DNA of 36,577 nt from Mikrocytos mackini (taxonomy: Eukaryota; Endomyxa; Ascetosporea; Mikrocytida; Mikrocytiidae): NCBI GenBank assembly GCA_030180075.1, contig JASNJN010000097.1, forward strand, positions 1 through 36,577. Reading direction: 5' to 3'. Under the pieces are notes generated by a model. That model did no database searches, was not told where the DNA came from, and was given only the letters and a program-made list of their open reading frames with translations. Every line of letters starts with the position of its first letter. Position 1 is the stretch's first letter. A program made the position numbers and the translations under genes. Below are positions 19,589-29,435 of this stretch, piece by piece.

Positions 19589-20704
19589 TTACATACTGGA
19601 TAATAACTGGGCCAATTCAACAAGTTGACTCCAACATTTATTTCCCTTCACATTTTCATTGTCTATTTTCTTATCTATTTCAAATATAATATTTTCACAA
19701 TTTTTCAAGCATTCAATATGTTTTCTTTGTATCGCAATTTCCTTAAAAGTCCCTGTATTTTTATTAGTCTTTATATTATCTATAAAGTCTTTAACTATCA
19801 CCACATATCCATCAACCATCAATTCTTCATCAATTTTAAATACGGCAAAGTAAATAAGATACTTTGTGTAACAAATTAGTTTCTTAAAGTTCTCGTAATT
19901 TTCTATTATTCTTAATTCTTCCTCATCGTTTTCTCCTATTTTAATTGGGTATTCAATTGTTGTAAAAGTATGGTTTGTTAATGCTTTCATATCTTTTAAA
20001 TATTTCGATATTTTCTTACACAAACTTTCATTTTCGAAGTAATTCTCGTAAATTTCGGCCAATTCGTTTTTCCATATTCCTAAAGTGTAATATATTATCG
20101 CAAGAATTTCACCGAAAGTTAGATTTCCAATAAGTAACATTATTATGCCATTGTCGTCTTTTGCATAAAAATCTATCAAAATGGAAGGTATTATCTTTTC
20201 TACTTCGTCGTAAATGTTTACGAATCTAAAGATAGCATTACAAAAGTATTTTATTTGTTCTGTTTTCCCTAATTTGTCGAAATTTTCTTCACTGTACCTT
20301 CCAGTATCATAAAAGTTGTAAAATTCGATTAGAAACGAAGTGTTTACTTTTTCTGGTTCAGTGTTTAAGTTTGATGCTTTAAGTATCCGTGTAAGTCCTG
20401 TTTGTTTATCCTTTGGGCTTGCGTTCACAAGGATTGGATGTAGGGTAGTGGATAGTTCTTCTCTTAGGGAAGAAAGTAATTCTATGTTCTTGGTGCGGGG
20501 ACGGTTTGTGGGAGATGAATTTTCATTGTTGTATGGCTTTGGGTTGGCTGTTGAGTCCGTTGTTTTGGCTTTGGAGCGTTTTACAAGAATTGAGATGATG
20601 ATAGCTAAAGATATGGTGATAGTGAATGCTAAAGAAACTAAGATTTTGATTTTGTTTGCCTTTGTTAGCTTACAAGCTTTCTTTGGTAGTTGTGTTTCTG
20701 TCAT
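19589..20704 (-). CDS. Single-pass membrane protein, paralogue of 21630-22724
   Basis: About 371 codons from the ATG at 20704, ending in TAA. I chose this ATG over the in-frame one at 20749 because an AAAATTTAAA signal lies directly before it. The protein has a short basic N-terminus, a hydrophobic helix (about residues 19-40, ILVSLAFTITISLAIIISIL), a Ser/Asn/Pro-rich stalk and a long, charged helical domain, suggesting a type II or signal-anchored protein. Blocks shared with its neighbour include IWKNELAEIYENYF, IENYENFKKLICYTKYLIYF and the C-terminal NKCWSQLVELA. Function and family are unknown to me. It is probably lineage-specific and could face the surface, a vesicle or the parasite-host boundary. 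Confidence 0.8.
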   Translation of the reverse strand: MTETQLPKKACKLTKANKIKILVSLAFTITISLAIIISILVKRSKAKTTDSTANPKPYNNENSSPTNRPRTKNIELLSSLREELSTTLHPILVNASPKDKQTGLTRILKASNLNTEPEKVNTSFLIEFYNFYDTGRYSEENFDKLGKTEQIKYFCNAIFRFVNIYDEVEKIIPSILIDFYAKDDNGIIMLLIGNLTFGEILAIIYYTLGIWKNELAEIYENYFENESLCKKISKYLKDMKALTNHTFTTIEYPIKIGENDEEELRIIENYENFKKLICYTKYLIYFAVFKIDEELMVDGYVVIVKDFIDNIKTNKNTGTFKEIAIQRKHIECLKNCENIIFEIDKKIDNENVKGNKCWSQLVELAQLLSSM

Positions 20705-20714
20705 AAAATTTAAA
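20705..20714 (-). promoter_or_regulatory. AAATTT-like start signal
   Basis: AAAATTTAAA on the forward strand (TTTAAATTTT on the gene strand) touches the ATG at 20704. It matches the AAATTT-like motif described upstream of microsporidian start codons. Confidence 0.6.
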
Positions 20715-20749
20715 GTATGGGTGTGGAGATGAAATTTGAATTCCATCAA

Positions 20750-21629
20750 TCAAATAAGTATGCATCATCAGTAAATCGTGTAGTTTAGCTGGGTGGGGTT
20801 ATAGAATCCTGTTTGGGCTGTAAGAAAGAATTTTAAAAAGTAAAAAGTAAAATTATGAAAATGCCAATAACTTCGCACATTTGAAAACGACGTACAAACC
20901 GTTCATTCTACAAACAAATTAACACCTCGGATAATGAATAACTTTTGAAAGACTCATTTTATTCCCTTCACTGCTCAAAGAATGATATTAATTATTCGTA
21001 GATCGCTACAGCCCCAAACAAAGCGTTTAAAGACACAATATAATACAAAAGGCATTTACTAACACATTACAGGTGCTATATCGAAACACGGCCCCTGACA
21101 TCATCAGAAAACAAAACAACACTTCTTACTTAGCCAAATAGACATATTACAACTTTTGCAGCTGAAATTAGTCTTTATTGTTTTATCAAATGAATCATGG
21201 ACTTAATATGAAATGAACTAAACCCATATTAATGAGAAATTACGTTTAAGAAAACAATATATATTCATGAATGTGTATTAAAGAATATAAGACAATAATA
21301 AGGCTTTACTTATTCGAAATTCGTTAAATTGAGCTTTAATTGATTTTAAGGGAATTATTGTCTTATTGTACTCGTTTGACCGGTAAAATGAGCAGGAGAG
21401 AACAAATATTAAGCAAAAAAATATTCAAAATATTCTTTATTTCATGCTTCAACTAATCTTAGTAAATTTTAAATGAGAAAACTTTGTAATTTATTAAAAA
21501 CTTTAGACAATTCTGAAATATAAAAGAAGAGAACGTCTTCAAATCAAATCGTTAAATTTAATTGTTTAATTTGGTTTTTTATTTTTTATAAAGTAAAATT
21601 AAAAACCTAAATCTGCTTTATTAAATTAT
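20750..21629. other. Intergenic region, no gene seen
   Basis: About 880 bp between the two paralogous membrane genes. AT-rich, with no recognisable gene, RNA or repeat. Confidence 0.5.
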
Positions 21630-22724
21630 TCATTTGTCCAATTCAAACCAACGAACTAATTCGTCCCAACATTTATTTTCAGGGCTTTTCCAGATAAATT
21701 CTTTTGTTTCGGTTTCATTGATAAACTTCTCATTTCACTTCAGCATAGCGTTTTTACATTCTTCTTTTGTATATTCTCCTAAACTTGTAAAATATTGTTT
21801 AAATTCATCCTCGAAAAAGTAAGATAATCCTAACATCTTTAAATTGTCATCCATTTTAAAAATAGTAAAGAAAATTATGTACTTCGTGTAATAAATCAAC
21901 TTTTTGAACTTGTTATAATTTTCTATAAGCTTCAGCTTGGTTTCAATATCGCCAACTAAAATAGTTTTGGGTTCTTTTGAATAGGTATCTTTTATTAAAT
22001 CTATAATTTTATCTAAATAATCAAAAATCAGCTTGTTTAGTCTTTTACTGTTTATGTATTGATCATAAATTCTTATAATTTCATTTTCCCAAATCTTGAA
22101 CATTTTTAAAGTGTTTGATGTCATACGCATAAACAATAAGTTACCAACAACAACCCTTATTTTGAGATCTCTTTCATTTTTATATTGATCGTTTGTGTCA
22201 AGTAAAACTTTATCTGCTATTTTAGAATATATGTTTATATATTTTGCTAAATTTATAAACCGTGTAATAATATTTTTAATATTCAATCCTGGGATATTCT
22301 TTTTATCTTTGCCATACTCAAATTTGTCGTTGTAATAATTTTCTAAACTTATTAGTATCCAATTTGTATAATCGCCAAAATCTTTATTGGAAATTAAGAA
22401 AGTTGCCATTCGAGGGTTTCCGAGGATAAAATTAATAGGAGTGGCACCCAATAAACTGAGCCTTTTAGTAATGTCGTTATAAAAGTCTTTTCCCTTTTGT
22501 ATGCTACCTCCTAATTGATATGCGGGAGCGCTTTTATTGATTTCAATAGTTTCACTGTTATTCTGATATGTATTTGTGGAAGTTGAGTTAGTTGAATGAT
22601 TTATTTTGTATTTTATATATGCAACAAATGGCATAAGAGTTAATACAACTATCCCAATAATCAATCGTTTTCTTCGTTTCTTCTTATTCGCGTAGGACTT
22701 TCTTAAATCTTTCTTTGAATCCAT
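21630..22724 (-). pseudogene. Paralogous membrane protein with an in-frame TGA
   Basis: The ATG at 22724 opens 329 codons to a TGA at 21735-21737. The same frame continues for 34 codons to a second TGA at 21630-21632, and this tail contains PENKCWDELVRWFEL, matching GNKCWSQLVELAQLL at the C-terminus of the 19589-20704 paralogue. The protein has a basic N-terminus (KKKRRKR), one membrane helix (about residues 23-38), a Ser/Thr/Asn stalk and the shared helical domain, including ENYNKFKKLIYYTKYIIFF. So the TGA is a recent nonsense mutation, a read-through stop or a base-calling error. TGA ends TAF6 nearby, so it is a normal stop here. The 329-residue product may still function. Confidence 0.75.
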
Positions 22725-22726
22725 AG

Positions 22727-22734
22727 AAATTTTA
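22727..22734 (-). promoter_or_regulatory. AAATTT-like start signal
   Basis: AAATTTTA on the forward strand lies three bases upstream of the membrane-protein ATG at 22724. The 157-bp gap to TAF6 is divergent, so both promoters share it. Confidence 0.55.
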
Positions 22735-22861
22735 TGACGTTTTTTCTAAACAAAAAATCTAGGTATATTGTGTATCGGAGTTAATAATCAAATTCCCTCA
22801 AATTGTAGCTATCATGCTTCCCGTATAAAGCCAGCAATTGCATATTAATATTTTCAATTTT

Positions 22862-22870
22862 AAAATTTAA
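22862..22870 (+). promoter_or_regulatory. AAATTT-like start signal of TAF6
   Basis: AAAATTTAA, 11 bases before the TAF6 ATG, in the position of the microsporidian AAATTT-like signal. Confidence 0.6.
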
Positions 22871-22881
22871 CTTTTATTTCC

Positions 22882-23940
22882 ATGAAAGAAAAAAGAAGCC
22901 TTAAATCTTATATCGAGGCTTTATTAACTTCAAAAAACCTAAACATTACCGATTGTGGTGAGACATTGCAGTATACTGAAAACAGATTAAATTGTACTAT
23001 TCTAAAGATTCTTACACTTGCAAACAAGCTTCACGAAAACTCATCCACCAATGAAATCGCCCCCGACCTTATACGTGCATCAGCCAACAACATACTGTCC
23101 AAATCCATACTCAAGAATTTTGAACAATCACCGCCGAATAACACTCAGAAAGAACCACTGGATATAAATTTAGAGTGGCTCACCCTTACAGGGCGAATTA
23201 ACAACCCAAACCTAAGAACAGATATTTATACAAACAAGGACGTATTAATAAAGAACTACGTAAAGCATGATCTAAGCTCCGAGCACATGAAACTGTTAAG
23301 TATACTTAAAAACAAAATACAAACCCGTGACAACACAGTAAAAGCTATACTAAAAAAAGAACATATAATCGAACAACTTATGCCCTATTTAATTTCCTAC
23401 CTAACCAACCGAATTTTAAGCCATTTACTAAAGATTCCTTTATTTGATTTGGAATGTTTTGAATCAATTTCCCACAACACAAAAATATCAAGTGAGTACT
23501 ATCTTCAACAAACTCTTCCTCTTATACTAACTTGTTTACTCAACAAACAAATAGTGAAAACAGTCTGTAGTTTAAAATCCAAAGAACATCAAAATGCAGT
23601 AAAATTTATTTCAATAGGCGTTAATATTCTTACTAATATAATTGAGAAATATAGTTTAACTTACCCAGAATTGGAAACTAAAATTCTACACAAATTAAAA
23701 CAGATAATAAGTGAAGAGGAGTGCCATTATAATTTAATAGGTTGTTTCTGGGTTTTAAAGAAACTTATATTTAACATATTTGAGTTAGATATTACTTTAT
23801 ATGATAAAATAGAAGAAGTATTAAAAAGTAAAGATAAAGTTATTGTAAAAGAAACGAAAGAATATTTAAAGTTTGTAAATGAAAATTTTGAATTAAGCAG
23901 GGAAGAAAAGAAAAGAATTAAATTGCTATTAAACAAATGA
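22882..23940 (+). CDS. TAF6: TFIID subunit 6 (TAF6-like), reduced
   Basis: A 352-residue protein. Residues about 5-75 fit the TAF6 histone fold, which pairs with TAF9 in TFIID. EPLDINLEWLTLTG (91-104) corresponds to the conserved PLD...HWL.IEG segment. VKHDLSSEHMKLL (127-139) corresponds to the KHxLSxE start of the C-terminal HEAT domain, and YYLQQTLPLILTCLLNKQI (206-224) to the signature HEAT helices (YLHxLIPxxxTCxxxxxL). It acts in the nucleus in assembly of the RNA polymerase II preinitiation complex. Human TAF6 is about twice as long, so the copy lacks the long tail, as expected in a compact genome. It ends in TGA, 24 bp from the convergent gene at 23965. The identification rests on motif order, not a search. 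Confidence 0.72.
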   Translation: MKEKRSLKSYIEALLTSKNLNITDCGETLQYTENRLNCTILKILTLANKLHENSSTNEIAPDLIRASANNILSKSILKNFEQSPPNNTQKEPLDINLEWLTLTGRINNPNLRTDIYTNKDVLIKNYVKHDLSSEHMKLLSILKNKIQTRDNTVKAILKKEHIIEQLMPYLISYLTNRILSHLLKIPLFDLECFESISHNTKISSEYYLQQTLPLILTCLLNKQIVKTVCSLKSKEHQNAVKFISIGVNILTNIIEKYSLTYPELETKILHKLKQIISEEECHYNLIGCFWVLKKLIFNIFELDITLYDKIEEVLKSKDKVIVKETKEYLKFVNENFELSREEKKRIKLLLNK

Positions 23941-23964
23941 AAATTTATATAACAATTGATTTAT

Positions 23965-24579
23965 TTACTTTATTTTTAGAAAATAGTATCCTAATTTAGC
24001 ACCTAAACTTAAATACCAAAGTTCTTTTACGGTTAGAATTATTAAAAATCCAAATTCTACAACAGCCTCAACTTGTATGAATTTTGCAATGGCTCTTGTT
24101 TGTTCAACACGGTCATTTACAGAGTTTCCTAAACTAATTCCCAAGAAATCGAACATTCTTATCTTCTGTGCGTCATTAAATAAGTGTAACATCACAGGAG
24201 CTTCGTATTTATAGTTGTGGTCGTAACTTAAAAGCTTTATTTTCCCCTGTAAGAAAACAGAAAAATAAGCGAAGACTATGTATGGAACCATGGAAGAGTA
24301 TAAGAGCCAAGAAAGCATTCTGAAGTAAATCCCAACCATTGATAGTACCTCACTGATTAGTGCAAACATACACACTCCCGAATAGACAAAGAGTGAAGAT
24401 GATAGGTGCGTGATGTATAAGTAATTCTCTGTATACTCGCTAACTTTCCCAATATCTGCTAACTCAATGAACTGATAAGATAGATACATGAATATGATAC
24501 ATACTACCAAGTAAAGAAACATATTAATGATAATATGAACGTTAACGTAGAGTTGTATCTGTTTTAAGTTCTTTGTCAT
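23965..24579 (-). CDS. Four-helix integral membrane protein, unknown
   Basis: 204 residues, ATG at 24579. Hydrophobic stretches lie at about 10-35, 54-80, 86-110 and 172-200; between the third and fourth is a hydrophilic loop of about 60 residues (KIKLLSYDHNYKYEAPVMLHLFNDAQKI). The C-terminus is short and basic. No transporter or channel signature is recognised. It is convergent with TAF6 and lies downstream of NSA2 on the same strand, 259 bp away, so it is probably transcribed on its own. Confidence 0.75.
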   Translation of the reverse strand: MTKNLKQIQLYVNVHIIINMFLYLVVCIIFMYLSYQFIELADIGKVSEYTENYLYITHLSSSLFVYSGVCMFALISEVLSMVGIYFRMLSWLLYSSMVPYIVFAYFSVFLQGKIKLLSYDHNYKYEAPVMLHLFNDAQKIRMFDFLGISLGNSVNDRVEQTRAIAKFIQVEAVVEFGFLIILTVKELWYLSLGAKLGYYFLKIK

Positions 24580-24586
24580 CCCAAAA

Positions 24587-24596
24587 GTTAAAATTT
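24587..24596 (-). promoter_or_regulatory. AAATTT-like start signal
   Basis: GTTAAAATTT on the forward strand (AAATTTTAAC on the gene strand) ends eight bases upstream of the ATG at 24579. Confidence 0.55.
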
Positions 24597-24838
24597 GTTT
24601 TAAAAATACTTTACAGTTAAATTGAGAGTATCAAATCCATAACTATCATTACAGAAGCGCTGATTCTATAAGAACATAATGTGGTTGATTTTTTATATCA
24701 TTTTGTTATCCTATGGTGTATTTACTTTCAAAAAAGCCAAATTCACACATTCTACATCACCTCGTCTTTTAATTAAACTAAAAAATCATCTACAATTAAA
24801 CAAAAACACAGTTCATATTCTGTTATATTATTTATTAA

Positions 24839-25609
24839 TTAAACTAACAATACAGCGTTAATACATGCATCTAATTCAGGTTTATTTGTAACTTGTGCGT
24901 ATTTAGCCCAAACTACTTTCCCTCCAACGGTCACTTTTCCTAAAGGCGCAACATTCACTTCTAATATTGTCCCTTTAGTTATAATCCCTAAACCACTGTA
25001 CAATTTTGATTGAGGGTTTTCCTTCACACCTATAATATCCAAACAAAAAGTCGTATTTAATGTCGGGTGGATAACATTAACTTTTTTATGTCTTAAGGCA
25101 CTAGGTCTAATATACTTTTCCAGTTTGGGTGGTTTTCTAGTGAAGTCCTCTCCTACAAATGTAACTTTCCTGACTACTCTCTTCCATGATTTCTTTCCTT
25201 TCTTTCCTGTACGTAGTTCTTTTAAAACCTCAAACTCGTTTATTGCGGGAAGCTTTACAATCGGAGCAATTTTTGATTTTGCCATTTCTTTTCTTTTCTC
25301 TTTGAAATCGTTTGATATCTTTTTTGATTGACTTACAGGTTGGCCAAGTAAAAAGACGGGAACAGGAGCTGCGTTTGAGTCCCGAGGTTTAGCTTTTGTG
25401 ATACTGGTTTTCTTGGCTTTGATTTGTTGTTTGAGTAGAACCTTTTCTTTGTATTTCTTGTTTGCATCAGTTTTCTTGCTTACTATTTTGATGAGCTCTC
25501 GTTTTGGAAGATTGGGCTTGGATTTTGAAAGTACATCATTTGTTTCGTTGAAATCAAACCGTCTTTTGTGAGATCGAACACGCTGTTCGACATAATTGTT
25601 CTGTCCCAT
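24839..25609 (-). CDS. NSA2: NSA2 ribosome biogenesis factor
   Basis: 256 residues, the normal NSA2 (TINP1) length, and recognisable throughout: the MGQNNYVEQ start with a basic helix (HKRRFDF), PVPVFLLGQP (83-91), the RTGKKGKKSWKRVVRKVTF block (133-151), GEDFTRKPPKLEKYIRP (153-169), and the eS8-like barrel ending YAQVTNKPELDACINAVLLV (237-256). NSA2 joins late nucleolar pre-60S particles and is needed for 27S rRNA processing. It is intact and uses an ATG with an AAATTT-like signal just upstream. It is the best-conserved host gene in the window and shows that the local sequence is reliable here. Confidence 0.96.
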   Translation of the reverse strand: MGQNNYVEQRVRSHKRRFDFNETNDVLSKSKPNLPKRELIKIVSKKTDANKKYKEKVLLKQQIKAKKTSITKAKPRDSNAAPVPVFLLGQPVSQSKKISNDFKEKRKEMAKSKIAPIVKLPAINEFEVLKELRTGKKGKKSWKRVVRKVTFVGEDFTRKPPKLEKYIRPSALRHKKVNVIHPTLNTTFCLDIIGVKENPQSKLYSGLGIITKGTILEVNVAPLGKVTVGGKVVWAKYAQVTNKPELDACINAVLLV

Positions 25610-25614
25610 TCAGG

Positions 25615-25626
25615 AATTTAAATTTT
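25615..25626 (-). promoter_or_regulatory. AAATTT-like start signal of NSA2
   Basis: AATTTAAATTTT on the forward strand begins six bases upstream of the NSA2 ATG. Confidence 0.6.
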
Positions 25627-25672
25627 AGTTTTTAAAACAAGACCAGATCGATTTTAGTGTTAAACATATTAC

Positions 25673-25682
25673 TAGGGCAACC
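25673..25682 (+). repeat. Solo hAT-like terminus (TAGGGCAACC)
   Basis: Matches the left end of the element at 8392-10102. No inverted partner was found in the next several kilobases. It lies 23 bases before the next MITE. Confidence 0.4.
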
Positions 25683-25705
25683 GTAATAGGCGCCTTACTA
25701 TTTAG

Positions 25706-26262
25706 CAGTGTTGACAAAATTATTAAATTTAATTTTTTTATCCATGAAAAATTATAAAAAAATTAAATTCGTTGTTTTGAAGATTTTTGGTAAAATATAC
25801 TTTCATTTGATGTTTATGATGGTTTATAATGATTCTTCGTAATTCTAACCAAAAAAATTAAACTAATTTTGAAATTTAATTTTTTGTAATTTTATGATTA
25901 CGTAATTTTTTAATTTCATAAAAATACCCCTATTCCGTCCAAAATGGGCATTATTTTCGTTACCTAGCGGAAATGACCCAAATTTGTATAGTTATAAGTT
26001 ATCACAATCGATAAAACTTCTATATAGACTTCTATATGTGGACATTTCGATTGAATGCATCTCAATTTCCATTCAAAAAAATTTTTATCCTAAAAGACAT
26101 AATAAACTCATTTAATACCATAAAGGTAGAATATAAACGTGAAAAACCCAAATTTGCGGATTTTGAAAAATTAATCATCGTAATTTTTTTAATTATCATT
26201 TTTGCTAATCGAAAAATTATTAATCAAAAAATTTTTTTAATTTTTTAATTTTGTCAACACTG
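25706..26262. mobile_element. hAT MITE, 557 bp
   Basis: The ends are inverted copies beginning CAGTGTTGACAAAATTA. An exact 8-bp duplication CTATTTAG lies at 25698-25705 and 26263-26270. The interior is AT-rich with TTAATTTTT tracts; a short open frame inside looks accidental. Confidence 0.9.
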
Positions 26263-26429
26263 CTATTTAGTCAATAGTCGTTAATAAAATTGATTTATAG
26301 AACGTTATAGTCCTTTATAAGTATCATTGAATATGGCGTACTGATAGGGAGTCAGTCCGTTTAAAACTTTATTTTGTTTTGTAGTTACATCGATATGAAT
26401 AGCGCATTTAATACAATTATCCATTAGCC

Positions 26430-27438
26430 CAGGCAAATCTTTCTAACGTTCCATTTATGATATACGCGCTTGAATTTTGCAAATAAAGATTCGCAGTAGT
26501 TGTTAGTGTTAGATCCACAGTCGCCACGTAGATGTAGAGCCCATTTTTCTTTTGCATGGGCGTAATTATTAATAACGTAATTATAGAAGTTTTTTGAGTT
26601 ATCTTTGATGTATGATGTAAATTTATCATAATTGACATTGAATAATTCCGCTGTAGTGGCCCGCTTGAAATTGTTAAATAAATTAGTAGATATTTGTCTT
26701 TTTTCATCGTCACGAATTAAAAACCCTAACTTCTTTATGACAGCTTTGGCAAAATGGAAATAACATCAAATTTACTGTTTTGTATCTGGAAATACAGTTT
26801 TCCAAGCATTCCAAATGTTGTTTGCCATATCACTGACAAAGAAGAGAATTTTCTCAATCCTGGTAAGTTGTTTCTTAAACCTTTGAAATATCGGAAGTAG
26901 GGTTTGTTTGGCTTCTGTGTTTGTAATGATATAAATGAAAGGGCATGCCAATTGCAAGTCGTTGGTTACTATACCCACCGTTAAATAGAACTTATAACGG
27001 TTTGTAGAGTGCGTTGTGTCAAAATAAATTTCTTTATTTGAAAACTTATCAAAATTAGAAATCATCGATCTGGTTGTAAAGGCATACTAGAAAATCTTCT
27101 TTTCGGTGTCATTGTTTATGATTTTGTTTTCATCGATAAGTGAAATAAACGTGTTATCTCTTTTTTTTCACGTTTATAAATTCTAAAAGCACTTTGAAAT
27201 CATTATCTTTTACTGTGTTATGTGTTAATCTATAAGACATAACACGAAGATAATTTTTAGTGATAAAATTACTCTTACACATAGTTTCCGATAGATTTCC
27301 TATTTGATCTTCATATAGTCGTTGTATAGGGATTCCTTCTGCCAATTTTATTTTATAAATATCAGTAGTAGCTTTGGGATATGCTAGTTTTGATATTTCA
27401 AATTCATGATTGTGATCGATAAATAACTCACTTGTCAT
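26430..27438 (-). pseudogene. Decayed MULE transposase (third copy)
   Basis: 27438-27154 encodes IDHNHEFEIS and the helix ITKNYLRVMSYR, equivalent to the HNH motif and following helix of the other MULEs. A +1 change at an A8 run leads, with one in-frame TAG, into the frame 27065-26772. That frame has the first catalytic Asp (IYFDTTHSTNRY), the second (FFVSDMANN) and WNAWKTVF. The same frame continues after TAA and TGA with CYFHFAKAV, then WALHLRGDCG and the catalytic Glu in YCESLFAKFK, and ends near 26430. It has no N-terminal fingers and no SWIM region. It begins right at the inner edge of the palindrome arm at 27439. Confidence 0.8.
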
Positions 27439-29435
27439 ACAAAATAGGAATTCACATTCGATTTTTTTAGCTTAAAAATTCAAAATTTTTGTGTTAGTCT
27501 ATTTATATAACTATAATTTGGCATTTCGCCCACCATTTTGTATTATAAATGCGTGTTCACAGTTTTGTTTAAATAATTTATAAACTAAAAAGTTAAATTT
27601 TCAAAAATGTAATTTATAATTTATAACCTACGGGGTATTCAAAGTGTGTTTAAATCATTTAATATTCGAATATACATACGTATACGTCGTTGGTATGGGG
27701 TGGGCATGCTCAGCTTCTTCCTAACTTTGCAAACTCAATATTTTCTAAACATGCCATTTTTGAAAACTACAGATATTATCCAGCATTGTTTTAAATTGTG
27801 ATCTGTAAACAAATAGTTAGGCGAATCGATATAGTACTAACTACTATCGGTATAATGAATGAAGTTCATGAGCACGTTTTTTAAAAACAAAAATTTACTT
27901 TTAAACTTAACATCCTTCTACACCACTGTACAGAGACCGACAGCTTTATACAACAAAACGACTTCATCCACACTATCAGCAGAACGACAACGATGTCTTT
28001 CTTTCGAGAATTATATACACGCAACTCCAAAACAACCTTGTGTTTTCTTTTGGAGACAAAATCCATAACACTTTCCCAATAATGCCGTCGTTTAGATTAC
28101 AAATACAACAAAGCACATATTGTAAAATGGAATGTTTCTATTTTATCAACAGGAAGTATCAAATAAACAATCTTCATTTATCTTGAAACAATATCGCCCC
28201 ATAAGATTATAATAGATCATACAAACACGTAAATTCGATGACAATTTTCATAAGCAAAGATAAAGGAACAGCTGTAAGTACTAGGAACAAATGACAGATT
28301 AAATATGAAATAATAACTGATAAAACAGAATTGTAATATTTGCTAGTGATTGATTTAAAATATGGGGATATATTCGTACNANTGTTCTTTAATTATAAAT
28401 AAGGAAATTTATCAATATGAATAAATAAACGATTGTCGAATAATTTAGAGAAAGAATTTTATGTATTTTAAAAACATAGAATATTTAACAATATACGAAT
28501 ATATCCCCATATTTTAAATCAATCACTAGCAAATATTACAATTCTGTTTTATCAGTTATTATTTCATATTTAATCTGTCATTTGTTCCTAGTACTTACAG
28601 CTGTTCCTTTATCTTTGCTTATGAAAATTGTCATCGAATTTACGTGTTTGTATGATCTATTATAATCTTATCGGCGGGTATTGTTTCAAACTAAATGAAG
28701 ACTCCGTATTTTGCTACTTTATGTTGATAAAATAGAAACATTCCATTTTACAATATGTACTCTGTTGTATTTGTAATCAGAATTATGGCTTTATTGGGAA
28801 AGTGTTATGGATTTTCTGTTCAAAAGAAAAAGCAAGGTTGTTTTGGAGTTGCGTGTATATAATTCTCGAAAGAAAGACATCGTTGCCATTCTGTTGATAG
28901 TGTGGATGAAGTCGTTTTGTTGTATAAAGCTATCAGTCTCTGTACCGTGGTGTAGAAGGATGTTAAGTTTAAAAGTAAATTTTTAGTTTTTAAAAAACGT
29001 GTTCGTGAACTTTATTTGGCATGTCGACAATAGTCAGTACTATACCAATACACCTAACTATTTGTTTGCAGATTGCAATTAAAAACAATGCTAGATAATA
29101 TCTGTAGTTTTCAAAAATGGCATGTTTAGAAAATGTTGAGTCTACAAAGTTAGGAAGAAACTGAACATGCCCAACCCATACCAACGACGTATACGTATGT
29201 ATATTCGAAGATTGAATTATTTAAACACACTTTTAAAGACCATGTAGGTTATTAATTATAAATTACATTTTTGAAAATTTAACTTTTTAGTTTACAAATT
29301 ATTTAAGCAAAACTGTAAATACATATTTATAATACAAAATGGTGGGCGAAGTGTCGTATTATAGTTATACAAATAAACCAATTCAAATTTTCGAATTTTT
29401 AAGCCAAAAAAATCGAATGTGCTTTCCTATTTTGT
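27439..29435. repeat. Large imperfect palindrome (arms about 940 bp, spacer about 110 bp)
   Basis: The left arm (27439-28378) begins ACAAAATAGG; the right arm (28490-29435) is its inverted copy, ending CCTATTTTGT. The arms are alike along their whole length but carry scattered substitutions and small indels (for example near 27730, 27950 and 28140 against their partners), so they are old and separate, not an exact copying artefact. Two unresolved bases sit at the left arm's inner edge (28380 and 28382). No coding content is evident. No target duplication was found at the outer borders. The arms may be long TIRs of the decayed MULE that abuts the left arm. Confidence 0.85.

Noticed and set aside
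20340-20732. 130-codon plus-strand open frame
   Set aside because: Antisense to the membrane-protein gene at 19589-20704, which has the start signal and a paralogue.
21735-21737. Reassigned genetic code (TGA as an amino acid)
   Set aside because: TAF6 (23938-23940) and the tail of the same gene end naturally at TGA, and other genes contain no internal TGA, so a genome-wide reassignment is unlikely.
24679-24861. 60-codon plus-strand hydrophobic ORF with ATG
   Set aside because: Lies mostly in the NSA2 3' gap and overlaps its stop; its composition is that of translated AT-rich DNA and it lacks a start signal.
27859-29184. Three open frames of 61-69 codons within the palindrome
   Set aside because: They are mirror reads of the two palindrome arms, break in one arm relative to the other and have no family resemblance.
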